Shown here piece by piece: positions 1 through 8,093 of a stretch of DNA of 64,000 nt. Positions within the stretch are counted from its first letter, which is position 1. The number at the start of each line of letters is the position of its first letter. Where the stretch lies: the NCBI RefSeq assembly GCF_006539165.1, contig NZ_BJMM01000026.1, forward strand, positions 1 through 64,000, given 5' to 3'. The notes below the pieces were generated by a model. That model made no database searches. It had not been told where the DNA came from and saw nothing but the letters and a program-made list of their open reading frames with translations. Both the position numbers and the translations under genes were made by a program. The DNA comes from Streptomyces cacaoi (lineage in GTDB: Bacteria; Actinomycetota; Actinomycetes; Streptomycetales; Streptomycetaceae).

Positions 1-127
1 AGCCCCGGTACCCCAACCTTCGTTCTCCACCCCCACCCGCGGGGCGGTGGTGGGGCGACGGAGACCAGCCCCGGTACCCCAACCTTCGTTCTCCACCCCC
101 ACCCACGGGGCGGTGGTGGGGCGACGG
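1..127. repeat. Imperfect tandem duplication, 66-bp period
   Basis: The first 61 bases recur almost exactly from position 67 (one visible mismatch, cgcgg versus cacgg). Each copy contains a CCCCACCC...GGTGGGG inverted element able to fold as a hairpin. It lies upstream of the lipoprotein gene and may be a duplicated terminator of a gene to the left of the window; the true start of the array may lie outside. Confidence 0.75.
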
Positions 128-198
128 GCGGGCGTGACCTGTTGGGGTGACAAAGAGTTGGGCAAGACGCTCGCCGATGCCCCGCGTTGGAGGTCCCC

Positions 199-885
199 GT
201 GCGCCGTTCCCGTACCGCTCCCACAGCTGCCGCCCGGGCGACGGTGGGGGCGCTGATACTGGCGGCGGTCTCCACACTCAGTGGCTGTATGACGGTGTCC
301 GGGGACGGCGGTGCGGGCGGCGGCGGCGACAACGCGACCCCGGTGGGCAACAGGTCGGACGACGACGGCGGTGCGGCGGAGCCCGAGGGCGGCGTGGACG
401 GCCAGGGGCAGCGGGCCCGCGGCGGTGACGGGCCGGAGGGGCGCGGGCGCGGCGGCGAGGGCGAGGACGGCGAGCGCGGCGGCGCACACGGGAAGCACGG
501 GAAGCACGGCGGGCACGGCAAGGGCGTGAAGCACGGCGGGGACGGGGGCGCGGGTGGAGGTCCGGGCGGAGGCTCGGACGGTTCGTCCTCGTCGGGTTCA
601 TCGGGTTCATCGGGTTCATCGGGCTCATCGGGGTCGTCCGGCTCGCCGGGTTCCTCGGGGTCGCCGGGTTCGTCGTCGGGGGGCGGGCCGGGCTCGCGGC
701 CGACGCACTCCCCGGAGGATCCGGGGACCCCGGGCGGCGACGGCGGTGGAGACGGAGGCTCCGGTTCGCCCACGCAGCCGCCGGACCCGTCGCCGACGAA
801 GACCGACCCCGACCCCTCTCCGACCCGGACGACGGCCTCCCCGTCGCTGTCCGCCTCGGATCACTCCCGCTCCCCGTCGGCCTGA
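199..885 (+). CDS. Gly/Ser-rich secreted lipoprotein
   Basis: This encodes a protein of about 228 residues beginning MRRSRTAPTAAARATV, with a short basic n-region, a hydrophobic stretch and a lipobox LSGC around residue 31, so it is probably a diacylglyceryl-anchored exported protein. The rest is low complexity: a Gly/Asp/Glu part with charged GKHGKHGGHGK-like repeats, a run of (G)SSGSSG repeats, and a Pro/Thr/Ser tail. No enzymatic domain is visible. The GTG start at 199 is chosen because GGAGG precedes it by five bases; a TTG at 187 is the in-frame alternative. It may be a surface or cell-wall spacer protein; the function is unknown. Confidence 0.7.
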   Translation: MRRSRTAPTAAARATVGALILAAVSTLSGCMTVSGDGGAGGGGDNATPVGNRSDDDGGAAEPEGGVDGQGQRARGGDGPEGRGRGGEGEDGERGGAHGKHGKHGGHGKGVKHGGDGGAGGGPGGGSDGSSSSGSSGSSGSSGSSGSSGSPGSSGSPGSSSGGGPGSRPTHSPEDPGTPGGDGGGDGGSGSPTQPPDPSPTKTDPDPSPTRTTASPSLSASDHSRSPSA

Positions 886-1150
886 CGGGGAGCGCGCCGC
901 CCCGCCCCCGCCGGCCCCGCTCCCCGGGGACAGGAGAGCGGTGCGGGCCGGTCGGGGGCCCATTTGCGTGGCTGCTCACCGGCCGCGTATGCTGGTAGAT
1001 CGTTTGATCCCATTTGCCCGGCGCCGTCATCAGAGCGCGCCGCGTGGCGCGTTCCTCTCTGGCCGTGGCTGACCGCATGGAGGCGGTCTTTGCGAATTCA
1101 CGGAGTTCTGGGCGCGTGCCGTATCGACTCCGGAAGGTTTCGCATTTCGC

Positions 1151-3349
1151 ATGTCCGTCACCACGCATGACACCGTCCTGTCCGAGAACCCGGACAACCA
1201 CCCCGAGCACCCCGAGCACACGGAGGCCGGAACCGTGGCCTCCGGTGCCTTCACCGCCGAAGCGGAGGCCACCGCCGACATCGCTGCCGACCACGACACC
1301 GACCACGACATCGACACCGCCGTCGAGGACGAGGACGTGGCGGCCGACGGCGGAGCCGAGGAGACGAAGATCACCTTCGCCGATCTCGGGCTGCCGGAGT
1401 CCGTCGTCCGCAAGCTGGCGCAGAACGGGGTGACCGCGCCCTTCCCGATCCAGGCCGCGACCATCCCCGACGCGCTGGCCGGCAAGGACGTGCTCGGCCG
1501 GGGCCGCACCGGCTCCGGCAAGACCCTCTCGTTCGGCCTTCCGCTGCTGGCCCGGCTGACCGGCGGGCGCACCGAGCGCAAGCGGCCCCGCGGCGTCATC
1601 CTCACGCCCACCCGCGAGCTGGCCATGCAGGTCTCGGACGCCCTCCAGCCCTACGGCGACACGCTCGGCCTCAAGCTCAAGGTCGTGTGCGGCGGTACGT
1701 CGATGGGCAACCAGATCTCCGCGCTGGAGCGGGGCGTGGACATCCTCGTCGCGACGCCGGGCCGGCTGCGGGATCTGATCAACCGCGGCTCCTGCTCGCT
1801 CGACGACGTCGAGACGGCGATCCTCGACGAGGCCGACCAGATGGCCGACCTGGGCTTCCTGCCCGAGGTCACCGAGATCCTCGACCTGGTGCCCGAGGGC
1901 GGCCAGCGGATGCTCTTCTCCGCGACGATGGAGAAGGAGATCGACTCGCTGGTCAAGCGGTACCTGGTCGACCCCGTCTCGCACGAGGTGGACGCCGCAC
2001 AGGGCGCGGTGACGACCATGACGCACCACGTCCTCGTGGTGAAGCCGCGGGACAAGGCGCCCGTCACGGCCGCCATCGCCGCGCGCAAGGGCCGCACGAT
2101 CATCTTCGTCCGCACCCAGCTCGGTGCCGACCGGGTCGCCGAGCAGCTGTGCGAGTCCGGGGTGCGGGCCGACGCGCTGCACGGCGGTATGACGCAGGGC
2201 GCGCGCACCCGCACGCTGGCGGACTTCAAGGACGGCAAGGTCAATGTCCTGGTCGCCACGGACGTCGCGGCCCGCGGTATCCACGTCGACGGCATCGACC
2301 TGGTGCTGAACGTCGACCCGGCCGGCGACCACAAGGACTATCTGCACCGCTCCGGGCGCACCGCGCGCGCCGGCGAGTCCGGCACCGTCGTCTCGCTGGC
2401 GCTCCCGCACCAGCGCAGGCAGATCTTCCGGCTGATGGAGGACGCCGGCGTGGACGCGTCGCGGCACCTCATCGCCCGCGGTGACGTCTTCGACGACGAT
2501 GTGGCGCGGATCACCGGTGCCCGCTCGCTCACCGAGGTGCAGGCCGAATCGGCCACGAACTCCGCGCGGCAGGCCGAGCGGGAGGCACGGCAGCTGACCC
2601 GCAAGCTGGAGAAGCTCCAGCAGCGGGCCGGTGAACTCCGCGAGGAGGCCACGCTGTTGATCGCGCGCGCCGCGCGGGAGCGGGGCGAGGACCCGGAGAC
2701 GGCCGTCGCCGCCGCGGCCGAGGCCGCGGCCGCCGAAGCCGCAGCCGAGGAGAAGGCCGAGGCCGAGCGCCGCGAACGCGCGGAGCGGGCCGAGCGGGAG
2801 AAGCGGGAGCGCCGCGAGCGCGAGCAGCGCGAGGGACGCGACCGGGACCGCGGCGACCGCGGCCCCCGGGGCGGCTCCCACGACCGCCGCGACGGCCGCC
2901 GGCCGTACGACCGCGGTGAGCGGCGGGACGACCGTGGCGGCTTCCGCCGCGACGACCGCAAGGACCGCGACCGCAACCGGGACGACCGCCCCTACGGCCG
3001 CGACCGTGACCGCAACCGCGACGACCGTCCCTACGGCCGTGACCGCGACGACCGCTCCTTCGGCCGTGACCGCGACGACCGTTCCTACGGCCGCGACCGG
3101 GACCGCGACCGCGACCGGGACCGCCGGGACAACGGCGCCAGGGGCGGCGGCTTCCGCCGCGAGGAGCGTCGCGACCGCGGCTTCCGCAACGGCGACCGCC
3201 CGTACCACCGCGACCACCGGGACCGCCGCGACGACCGTCGCCCCGGCCGCGGCGCCGACCACCGCTCCAGCTCCTACGGCCCCGGCCGCGGCCCGGCCCG
3301 CAGCTCGGACCGCCGCGCCGACAAGCCCCGCTGGAAGCGCAACAGCTGA
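1151..3349 (+). CDS. DEAD-box ATP-dependent RNA helicase with RD-repeat tail
   Basis: The 732-residue protein carries the complete DEAD-box set: a Q-motif region (FADLGLPESVVRKL...PFPIQ), Walker A GRTGSGKT, PTRELA, LDEAD, SAT and HRSGRTARAG, which together unwind RNA duplexes using ATP. The N-terminal 75 residues are acidic and Asp/His/Glu-rich. After the two RecA-like domains comes a charged coiled coil (about residues 470-510), an Ala/Glu/Arg helix, then a basic tail of repeated RDRDDR and PYGRDRDRN units (about 560-730), typical of RNA-binding low-complexity extensions. It stands alone on the plus strand with a hairpin after the stop. It is probably a housekeeping cold-shock, ribosome-assembly or RNA-turnover helicase; the precise subfamily is not assigned. 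Confidence 0.95.
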   Translation: MSVTTHDTVLSENPDNHPEHPEHTEAGTVASGAFTAEAEATADIAADHDTDHDIDTAVEDEDVAADGGAEETKITFADLGLPESVVRKLAQNGVTAPFPIQAATIPDALAGKDVLGRGRTGSGKTLSFGLPLLARLTGGRTERKRPRGVILTPTRELAMQVSDALQPYGDTLGLKLKVVCGGTSMGNQISALERGVDILVATPGRLRDLINRGSCSLDDVETAILDEADQMADLGFLPEVTEILDLVPEGGQRMLFSATMEKEIDSLVKRYLVDPVSHEVDAAQGAVTTMTHHVLVVKPRDKAPVTAAIAARKGRTIIFVRTQLGADRVAEQLCESGVRADALHGGMTQGARTRTLADFKDGKVNVLVATDVAARGIHVDGIDLVLNVDPAGDHKDYLHRSGRTARAGESGTVVSLALPHQRRQIFRLMEDAGVDASRHLIARGDVFDDDVARITGARSLTEVQAESATNSARQAEREARQLTRKLEKLQQRAGELREEATLLIARAARERGEDPETAVAAAAEAAAAEAAAEEKAEAERRERAERAEREKRERREREQREGRDRDRGDRGPRGGSHDRRDGRRPYDRGERRDDRGGFRRDDRKDRDRNRDDRPYGRDRDRNRDDRPYGRDRDDRSFGRDRDDRSYGRDRDRDRDRDRRDNGARGGGFRREERRDRGFRNGDRPYHRDHRDRRDDRRPGRGADHRSSSYGPGRGPARSSDRRADKPRWKRNS

Positions 3350-3405
3350 GCCGTCCGGCCCGCCCGCGCACCCGGCCCGTGCTGTCGAAGGCATGGCCGA
3401 GTACA

Positions 3406-3441
3406 GCCTCGAAGGCGTTCAACCTGGAATGCCTTCGAGGC
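3406..3441 (+). terminator. Hairpin after helicase gene
   Basis: A perfect 11-bp stem (GCCTCGAAGGC / GCCTTCGAGGC) with a 14-base loop lies 56 bases after the helicase stop and about 30 bases before the tRNA. There is no T-tract, as is common for Streptomyces terminators. Confidence 0.7.
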
Positions 3442-3473
3442 GCGCGCGGCAGCCGGGCTATGCTGCTCGGTGC

Positions 3474-3546
3474 GGGCCGTTAGCTCAATTGGCAGAGCAG
3501 TGGACTTTTAATCCATTGGTTGTGGGTTCGAGTCCCACACGGCCTA
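3474..3546 (+). tRNA. tRNA-Lys (anticodon UUU)
   Basis: The 73-base sequence folds as a cloverleaf: acceptor GGGCCGT pairs with ACGGCCT (one G-U), the D-arm contains AGCTCAATTGGCAGAGC, the anticodon stem TGGA/TCCA encloses loop CTTTTAA with anticodon TTT at 3507-3509, and the T-arm reads TGTGG-GTTCGAG-TCCCACA. The discriminator is A; CCA is not fully encoded (ACCG). tRNA genes like this are common integration targets, and the downstream flank contains gene fragments. Confidence 0.97.
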
Positions 3547-3986
3547 CCGCGAGGGACGAGGGCTTCCCCCCTCCGACCTGCTGCGCAGCGCCCGAGATCA
3601 CAGGAGTGTGGCTCGGGCGCTGCGGCGTTTCCGGGGTGTGTGCGGGGAGCCGGATGCGCCTGCGCCGCCCCTCGGGCCCGGGAGATCCCGGGCGGTGCCC
3701 GGCCCTCCAGCGTCCGCTTCCGCGGTGGGAGGTGTAGCAGACCGGTCGGCGGGCGCTCGACGAAGCGCAGAAAGTCACCGATCTCCACGGCCCCGTCCAC
3801 GACGGCTCCCGCCTCCCTGAAGAGTGAGGAGCACGTCGGGGCTCCGGCTACGTCGCTCGTGGACTCCGGACGCTACGGGACGGGCGCTACGGGACGATCT
3901 CCGCTCCGACGGTCGTGATCGCCGCGTAGCCGAACTGGCCGCCGATATCGGCGACTTGCACGTGGTGCGATGAGAGAGGGGTAGAA
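3547..3986. other. Gene-poor flank after tRNA-Lys
   Basis: I see no convincing intact gene here. The stretch contains an imperfect repeat of cgctacgggacg around 3870-3895. On the minus strand a 36-codon frame runs from 3997 to 3887 (MFDISTPLSSHHVQVADIGG and onward, ending GAEIVP); it reads like a genuine protein end but overlaps the ribosome site of the plus-strand fragment that follows. It is best regarded as debris of past integrations next to the tRNA or as a short hypothetical peptide. Confidence 0.4.
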
Positions 3987-4166
3987 ATGTCGAACATCGA
4001 GGGCGCCCGCCTGTTCCGGGAGACCTGGATCGCCGGAGTCAACAAGCACTACCCGGGCGTTCCCAAGCAGAGCTATGTCACGCCCTGCTTCCGCAGTGCC
4101 TGCACCGTTTCCGTGCTACGCGGTCGGTCCTGCCGTGGGTGGCCGTCAGGGGACGCTGTTCGCTGA
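3987..4166 (+). pseudogene. Truncated hypothetical protein fragment (MSNIEG...)
   Basis: The frame starts with ATG preceded by AGAGGGG and encodes MSNIEGARLFRETWIAGVNK followed by HYPGVPKQSYVTP. This N-terminus looks like that of a normal cytoplasmic protein. After about codon 33 the composition changes abruptly to Cys/Arg-rich sequence (CFRSACTVSVLRG) where the reading frame runs into the 3' end of the opposite-strand gene, and it stops at codon 60. I infer that the true C-terminal part was deleted or replaced at about position 4078. The family is not recognised with certainty; related proteins may occur in Streptomyces genomes and phages. Confidence 0.5.
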
Positions 4167-4335
4167 TGAGGTCCCAGTCTTTCCTGTCCGGCCACATGAC
4201 CCATCCCCACCCTGCTTCGGAATGGCTCACGTGGGGATGGTGATTGCACTTGTCCGGCAAGTGCGCCATGCCGTGCGGCGAGATCCAGATTCTCTCCGGT
4301 GCGGGGACGGCGCCGCTGTCTGTCTCGTCGGCCAT
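4078..4335 (-). CDS. Small hypothetical protein with C-terminal CxxC
   Basis: An 85-residue protein beginning MADETDSGAVPAPERIWISP, chosen over an upstream ATG at 4377 because AGGA lies nine bases before it. It is rich in Trp and His (for example WGWVMWPDRKDWDLIS) and ends RKRCRHCGSRA with a CxxC pair that could be part of a metal site. Codon use is less extreme in GC than in neighbouring genes, fitting acquired DNA next to a tRNA. No family is recognised. Similar short proteins occur in actinobacterial mobile elements, but that is an inference. Confidence 0.55.
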   Translation of the reverse strand: MADETDSGAVPAPERIWISPHGMAHLPDKCNHHPHVSHSEAGWGWVMWPDRKDWDLISEQRPLTATHGRTDRVARKRCRHCGSRA

Positions 4336-4431
4336 GCCACGGATCCTGCCAGGCTTGGCGGCCGGGCAGGGAGGCATTGCCGGATCCGTGGTCCCGGTGG
4401 CCGGGCGGGTTCGGGCCGGGACCGGGCTCTG

Positions 4432-4881
4432 CTAGCGGGGGCGGGTGAACCAGTGTCGTGTCGAGGTCTGGGTCAGGAGTATGACGAGGACGAGGTTGCC
4501 GAGGAGGGGGACGACGCCGGCGGGGGTGCGGGCCAGCGACAGGAAGGACAGGACGAGTTGGAGGACGGCCAGCAGGACGGAGCCTCGTCGTACTCCGTCG
4601 CGTCCTGAGGTGTAGCGGAGGGCCAGCACTCCGGTGAGCACGTTCAGCAGGGTCAGCGGGGCGGCGGCTCCGGCGCTCCTCGCTCCGCCGTGGGAGGCGG
4701 CCAGCCACAGGTTCGCCAGGCACACCACGGCCAGGACGAGGGCCAGGACGCGGGCGGCCTGCGCACCGGCGGGCATGCGCGGTCTTCCGGTGCCGGGCGG
4801 GAACGGGCCGGGCTGGAGGGCGGGTTGAGGCCGGGATTCGACCGGTTGCCAGCCCGGGGACGGAGGGGGCTCCGCACTCAT
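4432..4881 (-). CDS. Small integral membrane protein with Pro-rich N-terminus
   Basis: A 149-residue protein starting MSAEPPPSPGWQPVES at the ATG preceded by GGAG at the right spacing; an ATG twelve bases upstream is less likely. About 45 Pro/Gln-rich residues are followed by four predicted membrane helices: the first at ARVLALVLAVVCLANLWLA, then short hydrophobic segments around LTLLNVLTGVLALRY, VLLAVLQLVLSFLSL and VVPLLGNLVLVILL. The layout is typical of actinobacterial small membrane proteins of unknown role. It stands alone on the minus strand. Confidence 0.65.
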   Translation of the reverse strand: MSAEPPPSPGWQPVESRPQPALQPGPFPPGTGRPRMPAGAQAARVLALVLAVVCLANLWLAASHGGARSAGAAAPLTLLNVLTGVLALRYTSGRDGVRRGSVLLAVLQLVLSFLSLARTPAGVVPLLGNLVLVILLTQTSTRHWFTRPR

Positions 4882-5073
4882 ACGAGTCTCCAATGCGTCG
4901 GTGACGACCGGACGTCGCGCGTCGGCGGTCGCACCCTCATGGACATGTCCGTCCCATCCTCTACGGCCGGGCGCCCGCCGGTGCGGGGTTTCGCGCAGTG
5001 ACCGGAGGTCGGGCGGAAGGCTCCGTCGGCGGGTCCCGGTTGCGGCGCGGGGTCCTCAACTCCGGGGGTGTGA

Positions 5074-5739
5074 TCAGGAGGTGGGGGGTGTTGTGCGGGG
5101 TGCGGCCTGTTCCAGGGCTGTGATGTCGCCGGACATGACGGTGCGGAGGTGCTCGGTGAGGTGGGGGAGTGGCCAGTCCCACCAGGCGACGGTCAGGAGG
5201 CGGGCGATGTCGGCGTCGGTGTAGCGGCGGCGGATGAGCCGGGCCGGGTTGCCGCCGACGATTCCGTAGTCGGGTACGTCGTCCACGACGACGGAGCCGG
5301 AGGCGATGATCGCGCCGTGGCCGATCCGTACGCCCGGCATGATCAGCGCGCCGTGGCCGAACCACACGTCGTGTCCGACGACCGTGTCGCCGCGTCCGGG
5401 CAGCCCCGTGATGAGGTCGAAGTGGTCGGTCCAGGAGCCGCCCATGATCGGGAAGGGGAAGGTGGACGGGCCGTCCATGCGGTGGTTGGCGCCGTTCATC
5501 ACGAAGCGTGTGCCCTCGCCCAGCGCGCAGAACCTTCCGATGACCAGCTTCTCCGGCCCGTAGTGGTAGAGCACGTTGCGGGTCTCGAAGGCGGTGGGGT
5601 CGTCGGGGTCGTCGTAGTAGGAGAACTCCCCCACCTCGATCAGCGGTGAGGTCACCAGCGGCTTCAGCAGCACCACGCGGGGCTGTCCGGGCATCGGGTG
5701 CAGGACGGTCGGGTCCGGGCCGGCCGGGGTGGCGGGCAT
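5074..5739 (-). CDS. CatB/Vat-type hexapeptide acetyltransferase
   Basis: The 221-residue product is a left-handed beta-helix acyltransferase of the xenobiotic acetyltransferase branch, which acetylates hydroxyl groups of small molecules such as chloramphenicol or streptogramin A using acetyl-CoA. Diagnostic features are FETRNVLYHY, the FVMNGANHRMDG segment with the catalytic-type His, the long loop after it (PFPIMGGSW), and hexapeptide repeats VVGHDVWFGHGALIMPGVRIGHG followed by VGGNPARLIRRRY. The ATG at 5739 is chosen because GAGAGGAAAG precedes it. The gene is monocistronic. It may be a resistance or tailoring enzyme; the natural substrate cannot be read from sequence. Confidence 0.85.
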   Translation of the reverse strand: MPATPAGPDPTVLHPMPGQPRVVLLKPLVTSPLIEVGEFSYYDDPDDPTAFETRNVLYHYGPEKLVIGRFCALGEGTRFVMNGANHRMDGPSTFPFPIMGGSWTDHFDLITGLPGRGDTVVGHDVWFGHGALIMPGVRIGHGAIIASGSVVVDDVPDYGIVGGNPARLIRRRYTDADIARLLTVAWWDWPLPHLTEHLRTVMSGDITALEQAAPRTTPPTS

Positions 5740-6021
5740 GACGGCTGGCTTTCCTCTCCGGAGACGGACGGTTGGCGGGGCGCGGTGGTTGTCCGGGGCG
5801 GGGAGTCCGTCGTTCCCTCCCCGGCCCTGGACGGCCACCGTGCCGACCGGCCGGCCCAGTATGCGGCGGTCCGGGGGGCGGCACATCGCCTTTTCCGGCG
5901 GGGCCCTTCGGCCGGGGCTTTCGGCCGGTCTGCCGTCATGGCCTTCCGTCGTGGCCTTCCGTCATGCCGTCGCGGGTCCTGGTCCGAGCCCGGGCCGGGA
6001 CCCGCGACGGCGGAAGTCCGG

Positions 6022-6741
6022 TCACTGCATGGCCAGTTCCGGGGTGGTGTTCCAGTAGGAGACGCGGCTGCTCTCGCCGCTGAGGGAGAGGCCGGCGCCG
6101 GGGGCCGTGAGGGTGGCGGTGTGGCCGGTGCCGTGCTGGTCGCGGGTGGCCAGTTCCACGGTGAGCTTCTTCTCGCGGTGCATGTTGGCGTTGTTGCCGG
6201 GTTCCAGGGAGAGCGCGGAGTAGGCGGACTTGCCCGGGTCGAGGGAGACCACGGACTGGGGCTGTCCGCCGCCGGCCTCGATCGGGGCCTGGGCGTCGGG
6301 GTAGCCGACGAAGGGGTAGCCGTACAGGTCGCAGCGGTCGCCGCCGGTGTTGGTGGCCTTGAGCAGGATGACCGGTGCGGAGCCGCCCGTCTGCTGGAAG
6401 CGGACGGTGGTGGTACGTACGTCGCACGGCTTGCGCTGGACGTCGCCGTCCCCGCCGCCCGATCCGGCGGTCGAGCCGCCGTCGCTGCCGCTGCCGGAGG
6501 TGGTCCGGTCGCCGCCGGAGCCGGTGTCCGAGCCGGAGGAGCCGCCGGTGCCGGAGTCGTCCTGGCCCGAGGTGCTGCCGCCGGTGTCCTGGGACGAGGC
6601 GGACGCGGACGGGGAGCCGGCGGCGTCGTCGGCGCCGGTGCCGTCGTCCTGGCAGGCGGTGAGCGAGAACGCGGCTGCCGCGGCCACGGCGACGAGGCCG
6701 GCGGTGCGGACGGTGCGGCGGGTGCGGCGAGCGGTCTTCAT
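6022..6741 (-). CDS. DUF4232-like exported lipoprotein
   Basis: A 239-residue protein with signal peptide MKTARRTRRTVRTAGLVAVA and a lipobox ending SLTAC at about residue 30, followed by some 90 residues of Ser/Gly/Asp-rich linker (SGQDDSGTGGSSGSDTGSGG) and a globular C-terminal domain. That domain starts at about residue 125 (KPCDVRTTTVRFQQ) with paired Cys (CDV...RCDLYG) and the pattern ATNTGGDRCDLYGYPFVGYP, characteristic of DUF4232 beta-sandwich proteins of actinobacteria. The function is unknown; it is probably anchored to the outer face of the membrane. Another protein of the same kind is encoded at 27715-28503. Confidence 0.8.
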   Translation of the reverse strand: MKTARRTRRTVRTAGLVAVAAAAAFSLTACQDDGTGADDAAGSPSASASSQDTGGSTSGQDDSGTGGSSGSDTGSGGDRTTSGSGSDGGSTAGSGGGDGDVQRKPCDVRTTTVRFQQTGGSAPVILLKATNTGGDRCDLYGYPFVGYPDAQAPIEAGGGQPQSVVSLDPGKSAYSALSLEPGNNANMHREKKLTVELATRDQHGTGHTATLTAPGAGLSLSGESSRVSYWNTTPELAMQ

Positions 6742-6971
6742 GGTGTGTTCCCCCTGGGTCGGTTCCGGCGCGGCCGCCCGCTTCCGCGGGGGTGTCCGGC
6801 CGCCTTCTCTGCTCGGTACGTCCTGTGAGATGGCGGTCGGCCGGGGGTTGTTCACGCGATCGTGTCCGTGTCCTGTAACAGCCTTCCGGGGCGCCTGTTG
6901 CCGGAGGTGTGCGCCGTCGTGCCGTCCGGGGTGCGGCGTCGTGCCGCCTCGATGCACGCCCGCGGGCGCGG

Positions 6972-7958
6972 TCAGCCGACGAGGGGTGCCCACCAGGCGC
7001 GGTTGGCGCGGTACCAGGCGACGGTGTCGGCGAGGGCCTCGTCGAACGTCCGGCGGGGTGTGTAGCCCAGCTCGTCGCGGATCTTCGTCCAGTCGACGCT
7101 GTAGCGCAGATCGTGCCCCTTGCGGTCGGGCACGTGCTCGACGCTGTCCCAGTCGGCGCCGCAGGCGGCCAGCAGCCGGTCGGTGAGCATCTTGTTGCTC
7201 AGTTCGGTGCCGCCGCCGATGTTGTAGATCTCGCCCGGCCGTCCGCCCTCCAGGACGAGCCGGAGGGCGCGGCAGTGGTCCTCGACGTGCAGCCAGTCGC
7301 GGACCTGGCTGCCGTCGCCGTAGAGCGGGACGGTGCGGCCCTCGATGAGGCGGGTGAGGAAGAGCGGGATGATCTTCTCGGGGAACTGGCGGGGGCCGAA
7401 GTTGTTGGAGCAGCGGGTGATGCGGACGTCGAGCCCGTGGGTGCGGTGGTAGGCGAGGGCGAGGAGGTCGGATCCGGCCTTGGCCGCGGAGTAGGGCGAG
7501 GCGGGGTCGAGGGGCTGGTCCTCGGTCCAGGAGCCGACGGGCAGGGAGCCGTACACCTCGTCGGTGGAGACGTGCAGGAAGGTGACGGGGTGTTCGGTGC
7601 GTGCCGCGGCCTCCAGGAGGGTCTGGGTGCCCAGGACGTTGGTGGAGGCGAAGGGGGCGCCGCCGGCTATGGAGCGGTCGACGTGGGATTCCGCCGCCAG
7701 GTGCACCACGGCGTCGTGCGCGGCGACGAGGGGGCCGACGCACTCGGCGTCGAGGATGTCGCCGCGGACGAAGCGGAGCCGTGCGTCGCCCTCCACCTCG
7801 CGCAGGTTCTCCGGATTGCCCGCGTAGGTGAGGGAGTCCAGGACGGTCACCGTCTCCGGGCGGCGGGTGCGGGGGGTGCGGGCGTGCGGGGCGGCCAGCA
7901 GGGTCCGTACGAAGTGGGAGCCGATGAAGCCGGCTCCTCCGGTGACGAGAACGCGCAT
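6972..7958 (-). CDS. rmlB: dTDP-glucose 4,6-dehydratase
   Basis: The 328-residue protein is an extended short-chain dehydrogenase that converts dTDP-glucose to dTDP-4-keto-6-deoxyglucose, the branch point to deoxysugars. It shows the NAD site GGAGFIGS, the AAESHVDRSI motif, the STDEVYG catalytic TDE, the YSAAK Tyr/Lys pair, RCSNNFGPRQFPEKIIPLF and VRDWLHVEDHC, all specific to RmlB. It is the third gene of GT2-rmlA-rmlB, 135 bases after rmlA. No rmlC or rmlD is in the window, so the final sugar must be made with genes elsewhere or be a different 6-deoxysugar. Confidence 0.97.
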   Translation of the reverse strand: MRVLVTGGAGFIGSHFVRTLLAAPHARTPRTRRPETVTVLDSLTYAGNPENLREVEGDARLRFVRGDILDAECVGPLVAAHDAVVHLAAESHVDRSIAGGAPFASTNVLGTQTLLEAAARTEHPVTFLHVSTDEVYGSLPVGSWTEDQPLDPASPYSAAKAGSDLLALAYHRTHGLDVRITRCSNNFGPRQFPEKIIPLFLTRLIEGRTVPLYGDGSQVRDWLHVEDHCRALRLVLEGGRPGEIYNIGGGTELSNKMLTDRLLAACGADWDSVEHVPDRKGHDLRYSVDWTKIRDELGYTPRRTFDEALADTVAWYRANRAWWAPLVG

Positions 7959-8093
7959 GGTGGTCCTTGGTGGTCCGTGGTGGTGGGGGCGCGGGTGTGC
8001 GCTTCCGGGACAGGCGGCGCAGGCGGGGCGGTCGGTGGTGGGCGGGCCGGGTTCGGCGGGGACCGGTGTCGGGTCCGGCGGCGGCAGGCGGGG

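Noticed and set aside
278..3394. Very long open frame antisense to the lipoprotein and helicase genes
   Set aside because: Composition is Arg/Ala/Val-rich without domains; it is a GC-bias shadow of the helicase gene, which has complete DEAD-box motifs.
3480..3800. Short frames across the tRNA-Lys region
   Set aside because: They translate tRNA sequence and have no ribosome sites.
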